In this document: positions 52,654-61,910 of the stretch, piece after piece
How positions within the stretch are numbered: the first letter of the stretch is position 1
Layout: each line of letters begins with the position of its first letter
Assembly (NCBI GenBank): GCA_020638035.1
Contig: JACKJI010000006.1
Location: 75,823 to 139,822 of the forward strand
Reading direction: 5' to 3'
Origin: Hyphomicrobiaceae bacterium
Lineage (GTDB): Bacteria; Pseudomonadota; Alphaproteobacteria; Rhizobiales; Hyphomicrobiaceae
DNA length: 64,000 bases
Notes under the pieces: generated by a model
The model's database searches: none
What the model was told of the DNA's origin: nothing
What the model saw: the letters and a program-made list of their open reading frames with translations, nothing else
Program-made: the position numbers and the translations under genes

Positions 52654-53859
52654 TCACCCCACGACGCCATCGAGCGCGCTGATGATGTCAGCGCGAAGAT
52701 CCTCGTAATCCTCCAGGCCGACGGAGAGGCGAATGAGGCCATCGGTGAAGCCGTGCCGGGCGCGCTCCTCGGGAGTATAGGTGGCGTGCGTCATACTCGC
52801 CGGATGCTGCACAAGCGTCTCCGCATCGCCGAGGCTGACCGCACGCGTGACGAGACGCACCCCATCCATGAAACGGATGCCCGCTTGCATACCACCCTTC
52901 AGCTCGAACGCGATCATGCCACCGAAATCACGCATCTGACGCTTGGCGAGCGCATGTTGCGGATGCGTTTCGAGACCGGGGAAGTACACGTGGTCGACGG
53001 CCGGATGGGCGGCGATGTCGTGCGCCAGTGCACGCGCGTTGGCGCAGTGCCGGTCCATGCGCAAAGGCAGCGTCTTCAGTCCGCGCAGCACCAGATAGGC
53101 GTCAAAGGTCGAGATGCAGGCGCCATTCATCTCCTTGATGCCGACCGCGCGACACTGATCGACGTGCTCTTTGCGGCCGACCACCGCACCGGCCAGCAGG
53201 TCGCCATGCCCACCCAGATACTTCGTCATCGAATGCACAACGAGATCGGCGCCAAGCTCCAGCGGCCGTTGCAGATAGGGCGTGCAATACGTGTTGTCGA
53301 CCACGAACATCACACCGCTGCGACGACAGATGTCGGCCACCGCGGCGATATCGACGAGACGCATGTTGGGATTGGACGGTGATTCAGTGAATACCATCCG
53401 TGTCTTTGGCATGATCGCGCCGGCAAGGCGCTCCGGCTCGGTCAGATCGACAAAACGCACAGAGATTCCGAATCGCTCGACCTGATGGGACAGCAGAGCA
53501 AACGTGCAGCCATATAGCGTCTTGTCAGCGATCACTTCGTCGCCCGCTTGCAGGAACGTCCAGATCACTGCTGTGATCGCCCCCATGCCAGACGACGTCG
53601 CGAGTGCCGCTTCTCCACCCTCCAGCGACGCCAACCGCTTCTCCAGCACGGTTGCAGTAGGATTGCCGACACGCGTGTAGATGTAGCCTGGCGCTTCGCC
53701 CTTGAACCGATCGATACCTGTTTCGATCGTATCGAATGCAAAGGTGGAGGTCAGGAACACGGGCGGGTTGAGCGCGCCGTGATAGTCGAGCGGCCGATAG
53801 CCCGCGTGGATCGCGCGCGTGGCAAATCCCTGTTTGCGATTGGTGTCGTCGTTGGCCAT
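52654..53859 (-). CDS. megL: Methionine gamma-lyase-like PLP enzyme, 401 aa
   Basis: A cystathionine-gamma-lyase-family PLP enzyme. The PLP lysine is in HSMTKYLGGHGD, and the active-site loop TLYGCTFALL contains the Cys that marks methionine gamma-lyases (Cys116 of the Pseudomonas putida enzyme). Long stretches around the ESPSNPNM and VDNTYCTPYLQRP motifs also fit that enzyme. It would split methionine into methanethiol, ammonia and 2-oxobutyrate. ATG 53859 follows AGGGGGA; in-frame upstream starts to 53976 have no good site. Confidence 0.85.
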   Translation of the reverse strand: MANDDTNRKQGFATRAIHAGYRPLDYHGALNPPVFLTSTFAFDTIETGIDRFKGEAPGYIYTRVGNPTATVLEKRLASLEGGEAALATSSGMGAITAVIWTFLQAGDEVIADKTLYGCTFALLSHQVERFGISVRFVDLTEPERLAGAIMPKTRMVFTESPSNPNMRLVDIAAVADICRRSGVMFVVDNTYCTPYLQRPLELGADLVVHSMTKYLGGHGDLLAGAVVGRKEHVDQCRAVGIKEMNGACISTFDAYLVLRGLKTLPLRMDRHCANARALAHDIAAHPAVDHVYFPGLETHPQHALAKRQMRDFGGMIAFELKGGMQAGIRFMDGVRLVTRAVSLGDAETLVQHPASMTHATYTPEERARHGFTDGLIRLSVGLEDYEDLRADIISALDGVVG

Positions 53860-54244
53860 GCCTGTCCCCCTACCAATTCCCTTGCCAAGCGGTTCGCCGC
53901 TCGGCGCGTCAACGCACGCAACGGCGGCTAACCGCTTCGCTTCCGCCCTGCGTTTCGGCATGGCTTTGTGGTCCAATCACCCGCACCACTTAACCCCGGC
54001 GCGCTGCCAAACAGGCGTGGCGCGACGCCGCGGCAGCGTGCTTGAGAAGAGCCGCGAAAATAGCAGTTAGTCACAAAACTGACTTAACTAATTTTCATGT
54101 GAATCAACACTCACGACCGACTTCAGCGTTACACGTCGTCTGGTTGCAACCTGGTGGAGCGGCTCGACGATGGCAAGATTCCTCTGGCAGATGCGAAGGG
54201 GCACTGGAGCGCAGTCGCCGCTCGTGTTCGGCACACGTCCACCC
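53860..54244. promoter_or_regulatory. 385-base divergent region between megL and the gene at 54245
   Basis: The flanking genes are transcribed away from each other, so promoters are expected here. No motif was recognised. Confidence 0.4.
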
Positions 54245-55150
54245 ATGGCTCACATACCCAAGTTGGCAGCTCTGTTCGCGTTGGCCAGCGTCACCGCGTA
54301 CATGCAGCCCGTCCATGCGGTCAATTCCAACGTCAAGGCGGCCTGCAAGAGCGACTATCTCACGCATTGCAGCGAGCACGCCGTGGGAAGTGAAGGGCTG
54401 CGCCAGTGCATGCGAAACATCGGCGAGGACCTGTCCGCCACATGCCTCGTCGCGCTGGTGAAAGCCGGCGAGGTGACGGCGAAGGAGATCGAGGCCTATA
54501 AGGCAAAGCAGGCGAAGGGCGGTACGGAAAAAGCGAAAGCGGAAGTAAAGACAGCAGAGGCACAGGCGGGAGAAGCAAAACCAAAGGGAAAAGTAGTCCC
54601 ACCCGCTCCCACACCCAAGCCAGCCGCGAAAACTGACAAAGCAGACGCAGCACCTGAGACGGCCAACGAAACGACAAAGCCGTCCTCCAGATCAATGGCA
54701 CGGGTGAAGGCTGAAAAGGCTGCGAAAGCCGCAAAGTCCGAAAAGATCGCAAAAGCCGAAATAGCAGCCGAGACGGCCACCCCGTCATCTGAAAAATCGC
54801 CGGCGGAAACAGCACCGGAGTCGACCGCGGAAACGCCGGACAGGACGGCAAGGCAGGCAACCGCTCCGGAGAAAGCCGAAACGTCGCCCGACGCCAGCCG
54901 CCGGATGTCGACCCGACCCAATTCGGAACGGCACGCGAGAAGCATCTCTGTCCGCGCGGCAAGGGTTGCTGGATGGACTTCCGCCGCCCCCGCAAGGGGG
55001 ACCAAGCCCGCCTATACCCACAACCTGTGCCGCGTGACGACGCTGTCGGGCGAGGTCGAGACATTCACCTGCGGTCTCGACCAGCGCTGCTGCTATGGCG
55101 ACCTCTTCAACGAGAAATACTGCCTGCCGCGCAGCGAGACCTGCTTCTGA
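54245..55150 (+). CDS. Exported cysteine-containing protein with Lys/Ala-rich linker, 301 aa
   Basis: Residues 1-25 (MAHIPKLAALFALASVTAYM...) are a signal peptide. A first small domain with four Cys (CKSDYLTHCSEH ... CMRNIGEDLSATC) resembles cysteine-rich repeat (Cys_rich_CPCC-like or CRR) modules. A 150-residue linker rich in Lys, Ala, Glu and Pro follows, and a C-terminal Cys-rich domain (LCRVTTLSGEVETFTCGLDQRCCYGD...CLPRSETC). Start chosen at 54245 because the signal begins there; frames back to 54170 are open. Probable periplasmic or cell-surface role. Confidence 0.7.
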   Translation: MAHIPKLAALFALASVTAYMQPVHAVNSNVKAACKSDYLTHCSEHAVGSEGLRQCMRNIGEDLSATCLVALVKAGEVTAKEIEAYKAKQAKGGTEKAKAEVKTAEAQAGEAKPKGKVVPPAPTPKPAAKTDKADAAPETANETTKPSSRSMARVKAEKAAKAAKSEKIAKAEIAAETATPSSEKSPAETAPESTAETPDRTARQATAPEKAETSPDASRRMSTRPNSERHARSISVRAARVAGWTSAAPARGTKPAYTHNLCRVTTLSGEVETFTCGLDQRCCYGDLFNEKYCLPRSETCF

Positions 55151-55207
55151 GCGCACCGTCTCGAGATCGTTGTCGCCACGGCCCATGCTTCCCGCTATTG
55201 AGGCGGC

Positions 55208-56329
55208 ATGGTTGAGGATGGCAGATTCGAGATCTTCCTGGTGGCGGCTCCGGGACTGGAGGCCGCGCTCGCCGCGGAAGCGCGCGCGCGAGGCTTTTCT
55301 GACGCGACTGCAATTGCCGGCGGCGTGACGCTGTCAGGCGGTTGGGCAGACGTTTGGCGTGCGAACCTGGCGATTCGCGGCGCAACCCGCGTCATCGCCC
55401 GCATCGGCTCATTCCGTGCCCTTCACCTCGCCCAGCTCGACAAGCGCGCGCGGCGATTGCCTTGGGCCGATGTACTTCGCACCGACGTGCCCGTGCGCGT
55501 TGAGGCCACCTGCAAGAGTTCGCGCATCTATCATTCGGGAGCAACGGCCCAGCGCATCGCCCGAGCGATCAACGAGACGTTGGGCACACCGATCGAACGC
55601 GATGCCTACGTCACGGTGATGGCGCGCATTGAGGATGACCTGTGCACGATCGGCGTCGATACGTCAGGCGAGATTCTGCACAAACGTGGACACAAGGAAG
55701 CCGTCAACGCCGCACCGATGCGCGAGACGATGGCGGCGATGTTCCTCGCTCTATGCGGTTACCAGGGCTCCGAGCCATTGGTCGATCCCATGTGCGGTTC
55801 GGGCACGTTCGTCATCGAGGCGGCTGAGATGGCAGCAGGCTTGAAGCCCGGACGCTCACGCGACTTCGCGTTCGAACAGCTCGCCACATTCGATGCCGCG
55901 GCTTGGGCAGCGATGCGTGCCGGCAGCGACAAGCGCGCGGCCTCGCCGGCATTCAGGCTTTACGGCAGCGACCGGGACGGCAGCGCCATCGCCATGAGCC
56001 GCGCCAACGCGGCGCGCGCCGGGGTCGGCGATCTCACGGCGTTCCGCCAGTGCCCGGTGAGCGAATTGGAAAGACCCGAGGGACCATCCGGGCTGGTCAT
56101 CGTCAATCCACCCTATGGCACGCGGCTCGGCGAGGCGGCGCGATTGAAACCGCTCTATCGCGCGCTCGGCCAGACACTGCTCGACCGGTTCTCGGGATGG
56201 CGTGTCGGGCTCATCACCAGCGCGCCTGATCTCGCCCGCGCGACCGGCCTGCCGCTGAAGCCGCCGTCAGCACCCGTGCCGCATGGCGGCATTCGCGTGC
56301 GGCTCTACCAGACGGACCCGCTCGGCTGA
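55208..56329 (+). CDS. THUMP-domain class I RNA methyltransferase (RlmL-like), 373 aa
   Basis: An N-terminal THUMP-like domain (residues about 45-165) precedes a SAM methyltransferase with DPMCGSGTFVIEAA (about residues 195-208) and the N6-adenine/2-guanine catalytic motif NPPYGTRLG at about 297-305. Members modify G residues in 23S rRNA or tRNA. The target here is unknown. ATG 55208 is the first in frame. Confidence 0.85.
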   Translation: MVEDGRFEIFLVAAPGLEAALAAEARARGFSDATAIAGGVTLSGGWADVWRANLAIRGATRVIARIGSFRALHLAQLDKRARRLPWADVLRTDVPVRVEATCKSSRIYHSGATAQRIARAINETLGTPIERDAYVTVMARIEDDLCTIGVDTSGEILHKRGHKEAVNAAPMRETMAAMFLALCGYQGSEPLVDPMCGSGTFVIEAAEMAAGLKPGRSRDFAFEQLATFDAAAWAAMRAGSDKRAASPAFRLYGSDRDGSAIAMSRANAARAGVGDLTAFRQCPVSELERPEGPSGLVIVNPPYGTRLGEAARLKPLYRALGQTLLDRFSGWRVGLITSAPDLARATGLPLKPPSAPVPHGGIRVRLYQTDPLG

Positions 56330-56620
56330 AAAGCCCAAACGCTCAGATCAGTGCAGGCATTCCGCCACCAGCACCAATCGACCGGCGCTGACCACGGATG
56401 ACGGCGATTCCTGACGACGTGCTCACTGGTTCGTCGGAGAAAACGCGACAACACAGGTATGTTTTTGAGCGAACCTGGCTGAATTCGGTAGTGGGCCAGT
56501 GTGAAAAACGTGCTGCAAACAAATGGATAGAGCGCATTCGCCATCCGTTGAAACGTAAACGCGCTGCATCAGTGCCGATCCAATTCCATCGGACCGAAAA
56601 GCGCGCTAGCCTCACGGCTG

Positions 56621-57043
56621 ATGAACAGCAATACACAGGCACGATTCGATATTTTGACGTATGCCGCTGCACGCCATCTGCCCCGCATTACGATCGGCGC
56701 TGGTGACAAGCTCTTTCTGAAGGGCGAGACCGCGGATGCGATGTATGTCGTTGTCTCCGGCACCATCGAGGTCTTGATGTTCGGGCGAATACTTGAGCGT
56801 GTCGGCCGCGGCGGCATTGTCGGTGAGATGGCACTCATCGACGGCGATGCGCGGTGTGCCGCAGCGCTGACGGAATGCGACACCGAAGTAATTGCCATCG
56901 CCCGCGACACATTTCTCGACATGGTGCGAGAAGAGCCGAAGCTGGCGTTGGCCGTGCTGCATGTGATGGCGCAACGTTTGAGGGCAGCCACGAAAGCGGC
57001 CGCAAGTGCGCGACACGACTGTGACCACATGGAAAAATCATGA
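56621..57043 (+). CDS. Cyclic nucleotide-binding domain protein (no DNA-binding domain), 140 aa
   Basis: The whole protein is one Crp-type cNMP-binding beta roll: IGAGDKLFLKGETADAMYVV, GRGGIVGEMALIDGDARCAAA (the phosphate-binding cassette GEMALIDGDAR) and a C-terminal helix. No helix-turn-helix follows, so it is a ligand-binding module only. ATG 56621 is used. Confidence 0.82.
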   Translation: MNSNTQARFDILTYAAARHLPRITIGAGDKLFLKGETADAMYVVVSGTIEVLMFGRILERVGRGGIVGEMALIDGDARCAAALTECDTEVIAIARDTFLDMVREEPKLALAVLHVMAQRLRAATKAAASARHDCDHMEKS

Positions 57044-57092
57044 TTTTGAATCCTGTCCGGCACGTCGGGGCCGGTCAAGCGGCACTACGTTG

Positions 57093-57611
57093 ATGGCCTC
57101 TGAGAACCAAATCCGCGACGACCTTGACGCCACTCTCCGGCGTCTGGCCGGCTCGCCGTTCCGAGGGCGTTTGCGACTCGACGATCGCGACCGCGGCTAC
57201 CTGGAGCGCACGGGTCGCGAGGCTGTGCTCGATCACGCGCGAGATTTCATCACCGGACGTTTGGCGCCGGCCCGCCCCCGGAACGATGGCAGTCAGACGC
57301 CGATGCGTGGCCATCCCGTGTTCGTCGCTCAGCATGCCACCGCCACCTGCTGCCGGGGGTGCCTGGAGAAATGGCACGGCATTCGCGCCGGGCGAGCGCT
57401 GACAGACGAGCAGCAGGAATTCGCAGTCGCGCTGATCGCCCATTGGCTCGATGCCGAGGTTCGCCGCCCAGCACCTGCGACGACGGCCTCAGCAACGAAA
57501 TCTGTACCAACGCGGCGCAAACCGAATAAGCCTCGTCCGCGTGATGCCGGAGTGAACCAAGGCGACCTGTTCTCCACCGATCAAGATGGCAGCAGCACCG
57601 TGGACGACTGA
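57093..57611 (+). CDS. DUF4186 family protein, 172 aa
   Basis: The family core is visible: LDDRDRGYLERTG, then RGHPVFVAQHATATCCRGCLEKWHGI with the conserved Cys-Cys-x2-Cys group. A basic, Pro/Thr-rich tail follows from about residue 125. ATG 57093 is chosen over an in-frame start at 57006 because the conserved core begins shortly after it. It overlaps no gene and converges with radC (57614). Function unknown. Confidence 0.8.
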   Translation: MASENQIRDDLDATLRRLAGSPFRGRLRLDDRDRGYLERTGREAVLDHARDFITGRLAPARPRNDGSQTPMRGHPVFVAQHATATCCRGCLEKWHGIRAGRALTDEQQEFAVALIAHWLDAEVRRPAPATTASATKSVPTRRKPNKPRPRDAGVNQGDLFSTDQDGSSTVDD

Positions 57612-57613
57612 GA

Positions 57614-58414
57614 TCACAAGAGCCGTAGCGCGCGGAAGCTCGCATGGCCTTCGCGACCGACGATGATGTGATCGTGGATGAGGATGCTGAACGGACGCGC
57701 GGCCTCCGCGATCAGCTTTGTCATGTCGATGTCGGCGCGGGACGGTGTCGGATCGCCCGAGGGGTGATTGTGAACCAGGATCAGCGCCGAGGCCCCGATC
57801 TCCAGTGCGCGCTTGACCACCTCGCGCACGTAGACCGGCGTGTGATCGACCGTGCCCCGGCCTTGCACCTCATCGGCGATGATCTTGTTCTTCTTGTCGA
57901 GGAACAGGATGCGAAACAGCTCGCGGCTCTCATAGGCCTGCGCGGCGCGAACGTAGTCGATGACCTCGCGTGTCGACGACAGTGCGGGACGTTTGACGAG
58001 TTCGGCTCGCATCAGGCGCAAGGCGACGGCGCGCATCAGTCCGAGTTCACTCGCCACGCGGTCGCCCGCCCCTTTCACCTCCCGGATGCGCTCGGACGGC
58101 GCATTGATGACCTCGGCGAAGGAACCGAACCGGGCGATGAGGCGCTTGGCAAGGTCCTTGGTGTCCCGCCGCGGAATGGCGCGGAACAGGACAAGCTCCA
58201 GCAGCTCATAGTCCGGCATGGCATCGGCTCCACCGCGCTCGAACCGCTCGCGCAGGCGCTCGCGATGTCCGACGTGGAGGGGAACGGGCTGCTCGAGAAA
58301 AGAACGCTGCTCGGGCGAGCGCGCCAAATCCTCGAATGGAGCGTCAGCGTCGGCGCCCTTGGCCGACGTATTGGGGCGCCGATTACGCGTCACGGGTCTG
58401 TCCGTTGGCGGCAT
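57614..58414 (-). CDS. radC: RadC/JAMM-domain protein, 266 aa
   Basis: A helix-hairpin-helix region (DYELLELVLFRAIPRRDTKDLAKRL) precedes the JAMM metallo-motif HNHPSGDPTPSRADIDMT with the two His, Ser and Asp ligands. ATG 58414 has GGGAG spaced well; ATG 58426 is an alternative. RadC was once linked to repair but its role is debated. Divergence to other genes is absent here; map lies upstream on the same strand. Confidence 0.88.
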   Translation of the reverse strand: MPPTDRPVTRNRRPNTSAKGADADAPFEDLARSPEQRSFLEQPVPLHVGHRERLRERFERGGADAMPDYELLELVLFRAIPRRDTKDLAKRLIARFGSFAEVINAPSERIREVKGAGDRVASELGLMRAVALRLMRAELVKRPALSSTREVIDYVRAAQAYESRELFRILFLDKKNKIIADEVQGRGTVDHTPVYVREVVKRALEIGASALILVHNHPSGDPTPSRADIDMTKLIAEAARPFSILIHDHIIVGREGHASFRALRLL

Positions 58415-58457
58415 CGGCACTCCCATTAAGATCGCGACGGCCAGACCACACCGACGT

Positions 58458-59294
58458 TCAGAGCGCCACCGGCTCGCGGTCATAAGGGGGTTTGTGCAGA
58501 CCTGCTGGCGATAATGTGAAGATCTCGCAACCGTCCTCCGTCACGCCGACGGTGTGTTCGAATTGCGCCGACAGCTCGCGGTCGCGCGTCACGGCGGTCC
58601 AGCCGTCGGGAAGCACCTTCACGTGTGGGCGACCAAGGTTGATCATCGGCTCGATCGTGAAGAACATGCCGGGTTTCAGCTCCGGCCCATCGCCAGGCTC
58701 GCCATAGTGCAAGATATTGGGTCGGTCGTGGAAGAGGCGCCCTAGACCGTGTCCGCAAAAATCGCGAACAACCGAACAGCGCTCGTCCTCCGCGAACTCT
58801 TGTATGGCTGCACCAATATGGCCCGTCGTGTTCCCAGGCTTCACCGCGGCGATGCCGCGCATCAGCGCCTCATAAGTGACCTCGATCAGTCGTTCGGCCC
58901 GCCTGCTAATGGCGCCAACAGCGAGCATGCGACTCGTGTCGCCATGCCAGCCATCGACGATCAGCGTTACGTCGATGTTGACAATATCACCCTCTTTCAG
59001 AGGCTTAGGGCCAGGGATGCCGTGACAGACGACATGATTGACAGAAGTGCAGATTGAGCGCGGAAAGCCACGGTAGTTGAGTGGTGCAGGGATCGCTCCA
59101 TTCGCCATCGCGAATTCAAAGACGAGATCATCAAGCTCTTCGGTGCGTACGCCCGGCTTGACGTGCGGAACGAGCATGTCGAGAGCCTCAGCAGCAAGGC
59201 GACCTGCCTTACGCATCCCTTCGAAGTCCGAAGGGCCATGCAAACGTATGCCGGTTTCGCGCTGCGGCTCGTGCAGCCGGTCCAAGGTGCTCAT
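58458..59294 (-). CDS. map: Methionine aminopeptidase type I, 278 aa
   Basis: Removes the initiator methionine. Metal ligands appear in order: D in VDGWHGDTSR and the preceding NIDVTLI, H in GHGLGRLFHDRPN, E in FFTIEPM and E in QFEHTVGV. The NHVVCHGIPG substrate loop is present. ATG 59294 is used. It is in the same direction as radC, separated by about 44 bases. Confidence 0.93.
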   Translation of the reverse strand: MSTLDRLHEPQRETGIRLHGPSDFEGMRKAGRLAAEALDMLVPHVKPGVRTEELDDLVFEFAMANGAIPAPLNYRGFPRSICTSVNHVVCHGIPGPKPLKEGDIVNIDVTLIVDGWHGDTSRMLAVGAISRRAERLIEVTYEALMRGIAAVKPGNTTGHIGAAIQEFAEDERCSVVRDFCGHGLGRLFHDRPNILHYGEPGDGPELKPGMFFTIEPMINLGRPHVKVLPDGWTAVTRDRELSAQFEHTVGVTEDGCEIFTLSPAGLHKPPYDREPVAL

Positions 59295-59446
59295 AATCAG
59301 TTCTCAACGTCCGGAAGTGTGTTCAATGTGTTCCAATTCCATGAAATCTAGTGCAAAACAACGAAATCGCAAATGGACGACAAGCAGGTCCTGCTAACGA
59401 AAACAAGTCCTGCTAACGAAAAGAGCATAATAGGGAGGCACAGACG

Positions 59447-61609
59447 ATGAAGGATGGATCCGTTGGCCACGCCTTAGCGGTCGTGGCCGTATCACTGCTC
59501 ACCGCAGGTGGAGTCTCGGCGGCGGTCACCGGCGCGAAGCCGAATTTGAACGTACAGGGGGCGAAACTGGCATCCGCGGCGCAGCTGCCGCGCTGGAACA
59601 TCGATGAGATCTGCGCTTCCGACAGTGCCGGCGGACAATGCCGCATTCTGGAGGACCAAGCCTACCGGACGCTTTCCGGCGGATGGTATGCGGTTCCTGA
59701 CAGCTTCCGCGACACATGCTTGGCGACGATCAAAAGCCCTTATGACAAGTCCTATCGGCTGCTGTCGCAATGCCTTGAGGGCCAGGTTCTCGTTGGTCTC
59801 GACAAGGATGCTGTTAAAACCGCGGTGGTGAAGGACGGGAAGGTGCGTGTGGCACAGGCCGGCGGCTCGAACGCGGCACCGGTCGCAGCACCGTCCAACG
59901 GCTATCCCGCACTGCCGACATCGAACGTCGCTGACCTGTTCAAGGCGCGCGAAGCATGGGGCGCAGGCGCCGCAAAGCCGGTTGCAGCCCCCCTGGCAGC
60001 AGGCGCAGTCTCGCCGTTGCCAGCCGACAACGCCGCTGTGCCGAAAGGCTTCGACGGGCAGCCGACCGTCCATGCGCTGGAGGCGACACCAGTCGCGCAA
60101 CTTACACCCGTACCTCAGAACCAGATCGCAGACGCAATGAAGAAGCTACTCGCCGAGCGCGAGAGCTGGCTCAAAGCACCTAGCAGTGCCGCTGCTGCGG
60201 CTCCGGCCGCTCCGGCCCAAGCTGGCGGCAATGGCGGCTCGGGTTACGCCGTGTTGCCGACAACCAACGTCGCCGATCTGTTCAAGGCGCGCGAAGTCTG
60301 GGGCACGGGCACCGCCAAGGAGGTTGCAGCCCCGCTGGCAGCCGGCGCCTTCTCGCCCTTGCCGGCCGACAGCGTTGCCGTTCCCAAGGGCTTCGACGGA
60401 CAGCCGACCGTGCATCCGCTGGAGGCGACACCCGTCGCTCAGCTGACTGCGGTGCCGCTGGACAAGATCGCAGATGCCATGAAGATGCTGCTCGCCGAGC
60501 GCGAGGGCTGGGGCAAGGCTCCCACCGGCGCAGCAACCACGGCGGCTCCGGCATCGGCACCCGCCGCTGCAGCATCGACAGGTGGCTACGCCGTGTTGCC
60601 GACGACCAATGTCGCCGATCTGTTCAAGGCACGTGAAACCTGGGGCACGGGCACTGCCAAGGCCGTTGCTTCGCCGTTGGCCGCTGGCGCCTTCTCGCCG
60701 TTGCCGGAGGACAGCGTCACCGTTCCCAAGGGCTTCGACGGACAGCCGACCGTGCATCCACTGGAGGCGACACCCGTCGCTCAGCTGACCGCGGTGCCGC
60801 TGGACAAGATCGCAGATGCCATGAAGAAGCTGCTTGCCGAACGTGAAAGCTGGGGCAAGGCGACCGCCGGCGCAGCAACCGCGGCGGCTCCGGCATCGGC
60901 ACCGTCCTCGGGCGCATCGGCAAGTGGCTATCCGGCCCTGCCGACGTCGAACGTGGCCGATCTGTTCAAGGCCCGCGAAGCCTGGGGCTCAAAAACGGCG
61001 ACGACCGTGACGGCACCGCTGGCGTTGGGGGCCGTATCACCGCTGCCGTCTGACAACATCAAGCCGCGCAAGGGCTTTGAAGGTCAGCCGACCGTGCATC
61101 CGCTGGAGGCGACACCTGTCGCTCAGTTGACCGCGGTGCCGCTGGACAAGATCGCAGATGCCATGAAGAAACTGCTCGCAGAGCGTGAGGGCTGGGGAAC
61201 GTCTCCGTCCAAGGCTGCGAAGGCTGCGTCGCGCTCGGCCGAGGCGGCCGACTGCGAGGCCAAGCTTCGCGATGCGGCGTCCAAGGGCGTGATCCTGTTC
61301 GCCAGCGACAGCGACAACCTCAGCTCGAAGAGCAACGCGACCCTCGACGCTCTGGCAAAGATCGCCAAGGGCTGCTCCAAGGGCCGCATCCGGGTCGAGG
61401 GCCATACCGATTCAACGGGACGCGCTTCCTATAACAAGTCCCTGTCGGATCGGCGTGCCAAGGCAGTCGCCGCCTACCTCGCCAACGCCGGTGTCGCAAA
61501 TGACCGCCTCGAGGCCGTCGGCTACGGGCAGGAAAAGCCGGTCGCGTCCAACAACACAAGAGAAGGTCGCGCACAGAACCGCCGCATCGAATTCACGGTG
61601 GTTGAGTAG
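59447..61609 (+). CDS. OmpA-family outer-membrane protein with four long internal repeats, 720 aa
   Basis: A signal-like hydrophobic N-terminus (AVVAVSLLTAGGVSAAV) precedes four repeats of about 114 residues, each with NVADLFKAR, PKGF(D/E)GQPTVH, LEATPVAQLT and KIADAMK(K/M)LLAER; repeat copies of NVADLFKAR start near 59924, 60268, 60607 and 60950, about 339-344 bases apart. The C-terminus is an OmpA peptidoglycan-binding domain (GRIRVEGHTDSTGRASYNKSLSDRRAKAV, the key residues being the Asp and two Arg). It likely tethers the envelope through peptidoglycan while the repeats face outward or span the periplasm. Codon bias differs little from neighbours. Confidence 0.85.
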   Translation: MKDGSVGHALAVVAVSLLTAGGVSAAVTGAKPNLNVQGAKLASAAQLPRWNIDEICASDSAGGQCRILEDQAYRTLSGGWYAVPDSFRDTCLATIKSPYDKSYRLLSQCLEGQVLVGLDKDAVKTAVVKDGKVRVAQAGGSNAAPVAAPSNGYPALPTSNVADLFKAREAWGAGAAKPVAAPLAAGAVSPLPADNAAVPKGFDGQPTVHALEATPVAQLTPVPQNQIADAMKKLLAERESWLKAPSSAAAAAPAAPAQAGGNGGSGYAVLPTTNVADLFKAREVWGTGTAKEVAAPLAAGAFSPLPADSVAVPKGFDGQPTVHPLEATPVAQLTAVPLDKIADAMKMLLAEREGWGKAPTGAATTAAPASAPAAAASTGGYAVLPTTNVADLFKARETWGTGTAKAVASPLAAGAFSPLPEDSVTVPKGFDGQPTVHPLEATPVAQLTAVPLDKIADAMKKLLAERESWGKATAGAATAAAPASAPSSGASASGYPALPTSNVADLFKAREAWGSKTATTVTAPLALGAVSPLPSDNIKPRKGFEGQPTVHPLEATPVAQLTAVPLDKIADAMKKLLAEREGWGTSPSKAAKAASRSAEAADCEAKLRDAASKGVILFASDSDNLSSKSNATLDALAKIAKGCSKGRIRVEGHTDSTGRASYNKSLSDRRAKAVAAYLANAGVANDRLEAVGYGQEKPVASNNTREGRAQNRRIEFTVVE

Positions 61610-61649
61610 ACCAGAGACCGAACCTACAGTTGAGGCAATGACCAGACAG

Positions 61650-61672
61650 CGGCGGGCCCGACAGGCCCGCCG
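61650..61672 (+). terminator. Hairpin after the OmpA-family gene
   Basis: CGGCGGGCC and GGCCCGCCG pair as a perfect 9-bp stem with a five-base loop, 40 bases after the stop at 61609, followed by TTATCATATG. Confidence 0.6.
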
Positions 61673-61802
61673 TTATCATATGTCCTCTCCACACGCATTC
61701 TGGATGATCGCCCCGATTGGGCCCGTGCGCGTTGCCTCAAGCATGCAGCACTGCAGACCTCTGATCGCAGAACTTTGGCGGCACACTGTAGCGCCCAATG
61801 AC

Positions 61803-61830
61803 AAACGGCGGACCGCTAGGCCCGCCGTTT
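61803..61830. terminator. Second hairpin before the minus-strand gene at 61911, possibly bidirectional
   Basis: AAACGGCGG and CCGCCGTTT are exact reverse complements with an imperfect centre (stem with A/C bulges). It lies between two convergent genes, ending on TTTATC in the plus direction and AAAC in reverse. Confidence 0.6.
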
Positions 61831-61910
61831 ATCGGTGCTTTATCTAGTCGCCTTATCCTGCTTGCCCGTGCTGCAAATTCAGCCCGCATTCGCGGCCGGC
61901 AGCAATGCCA

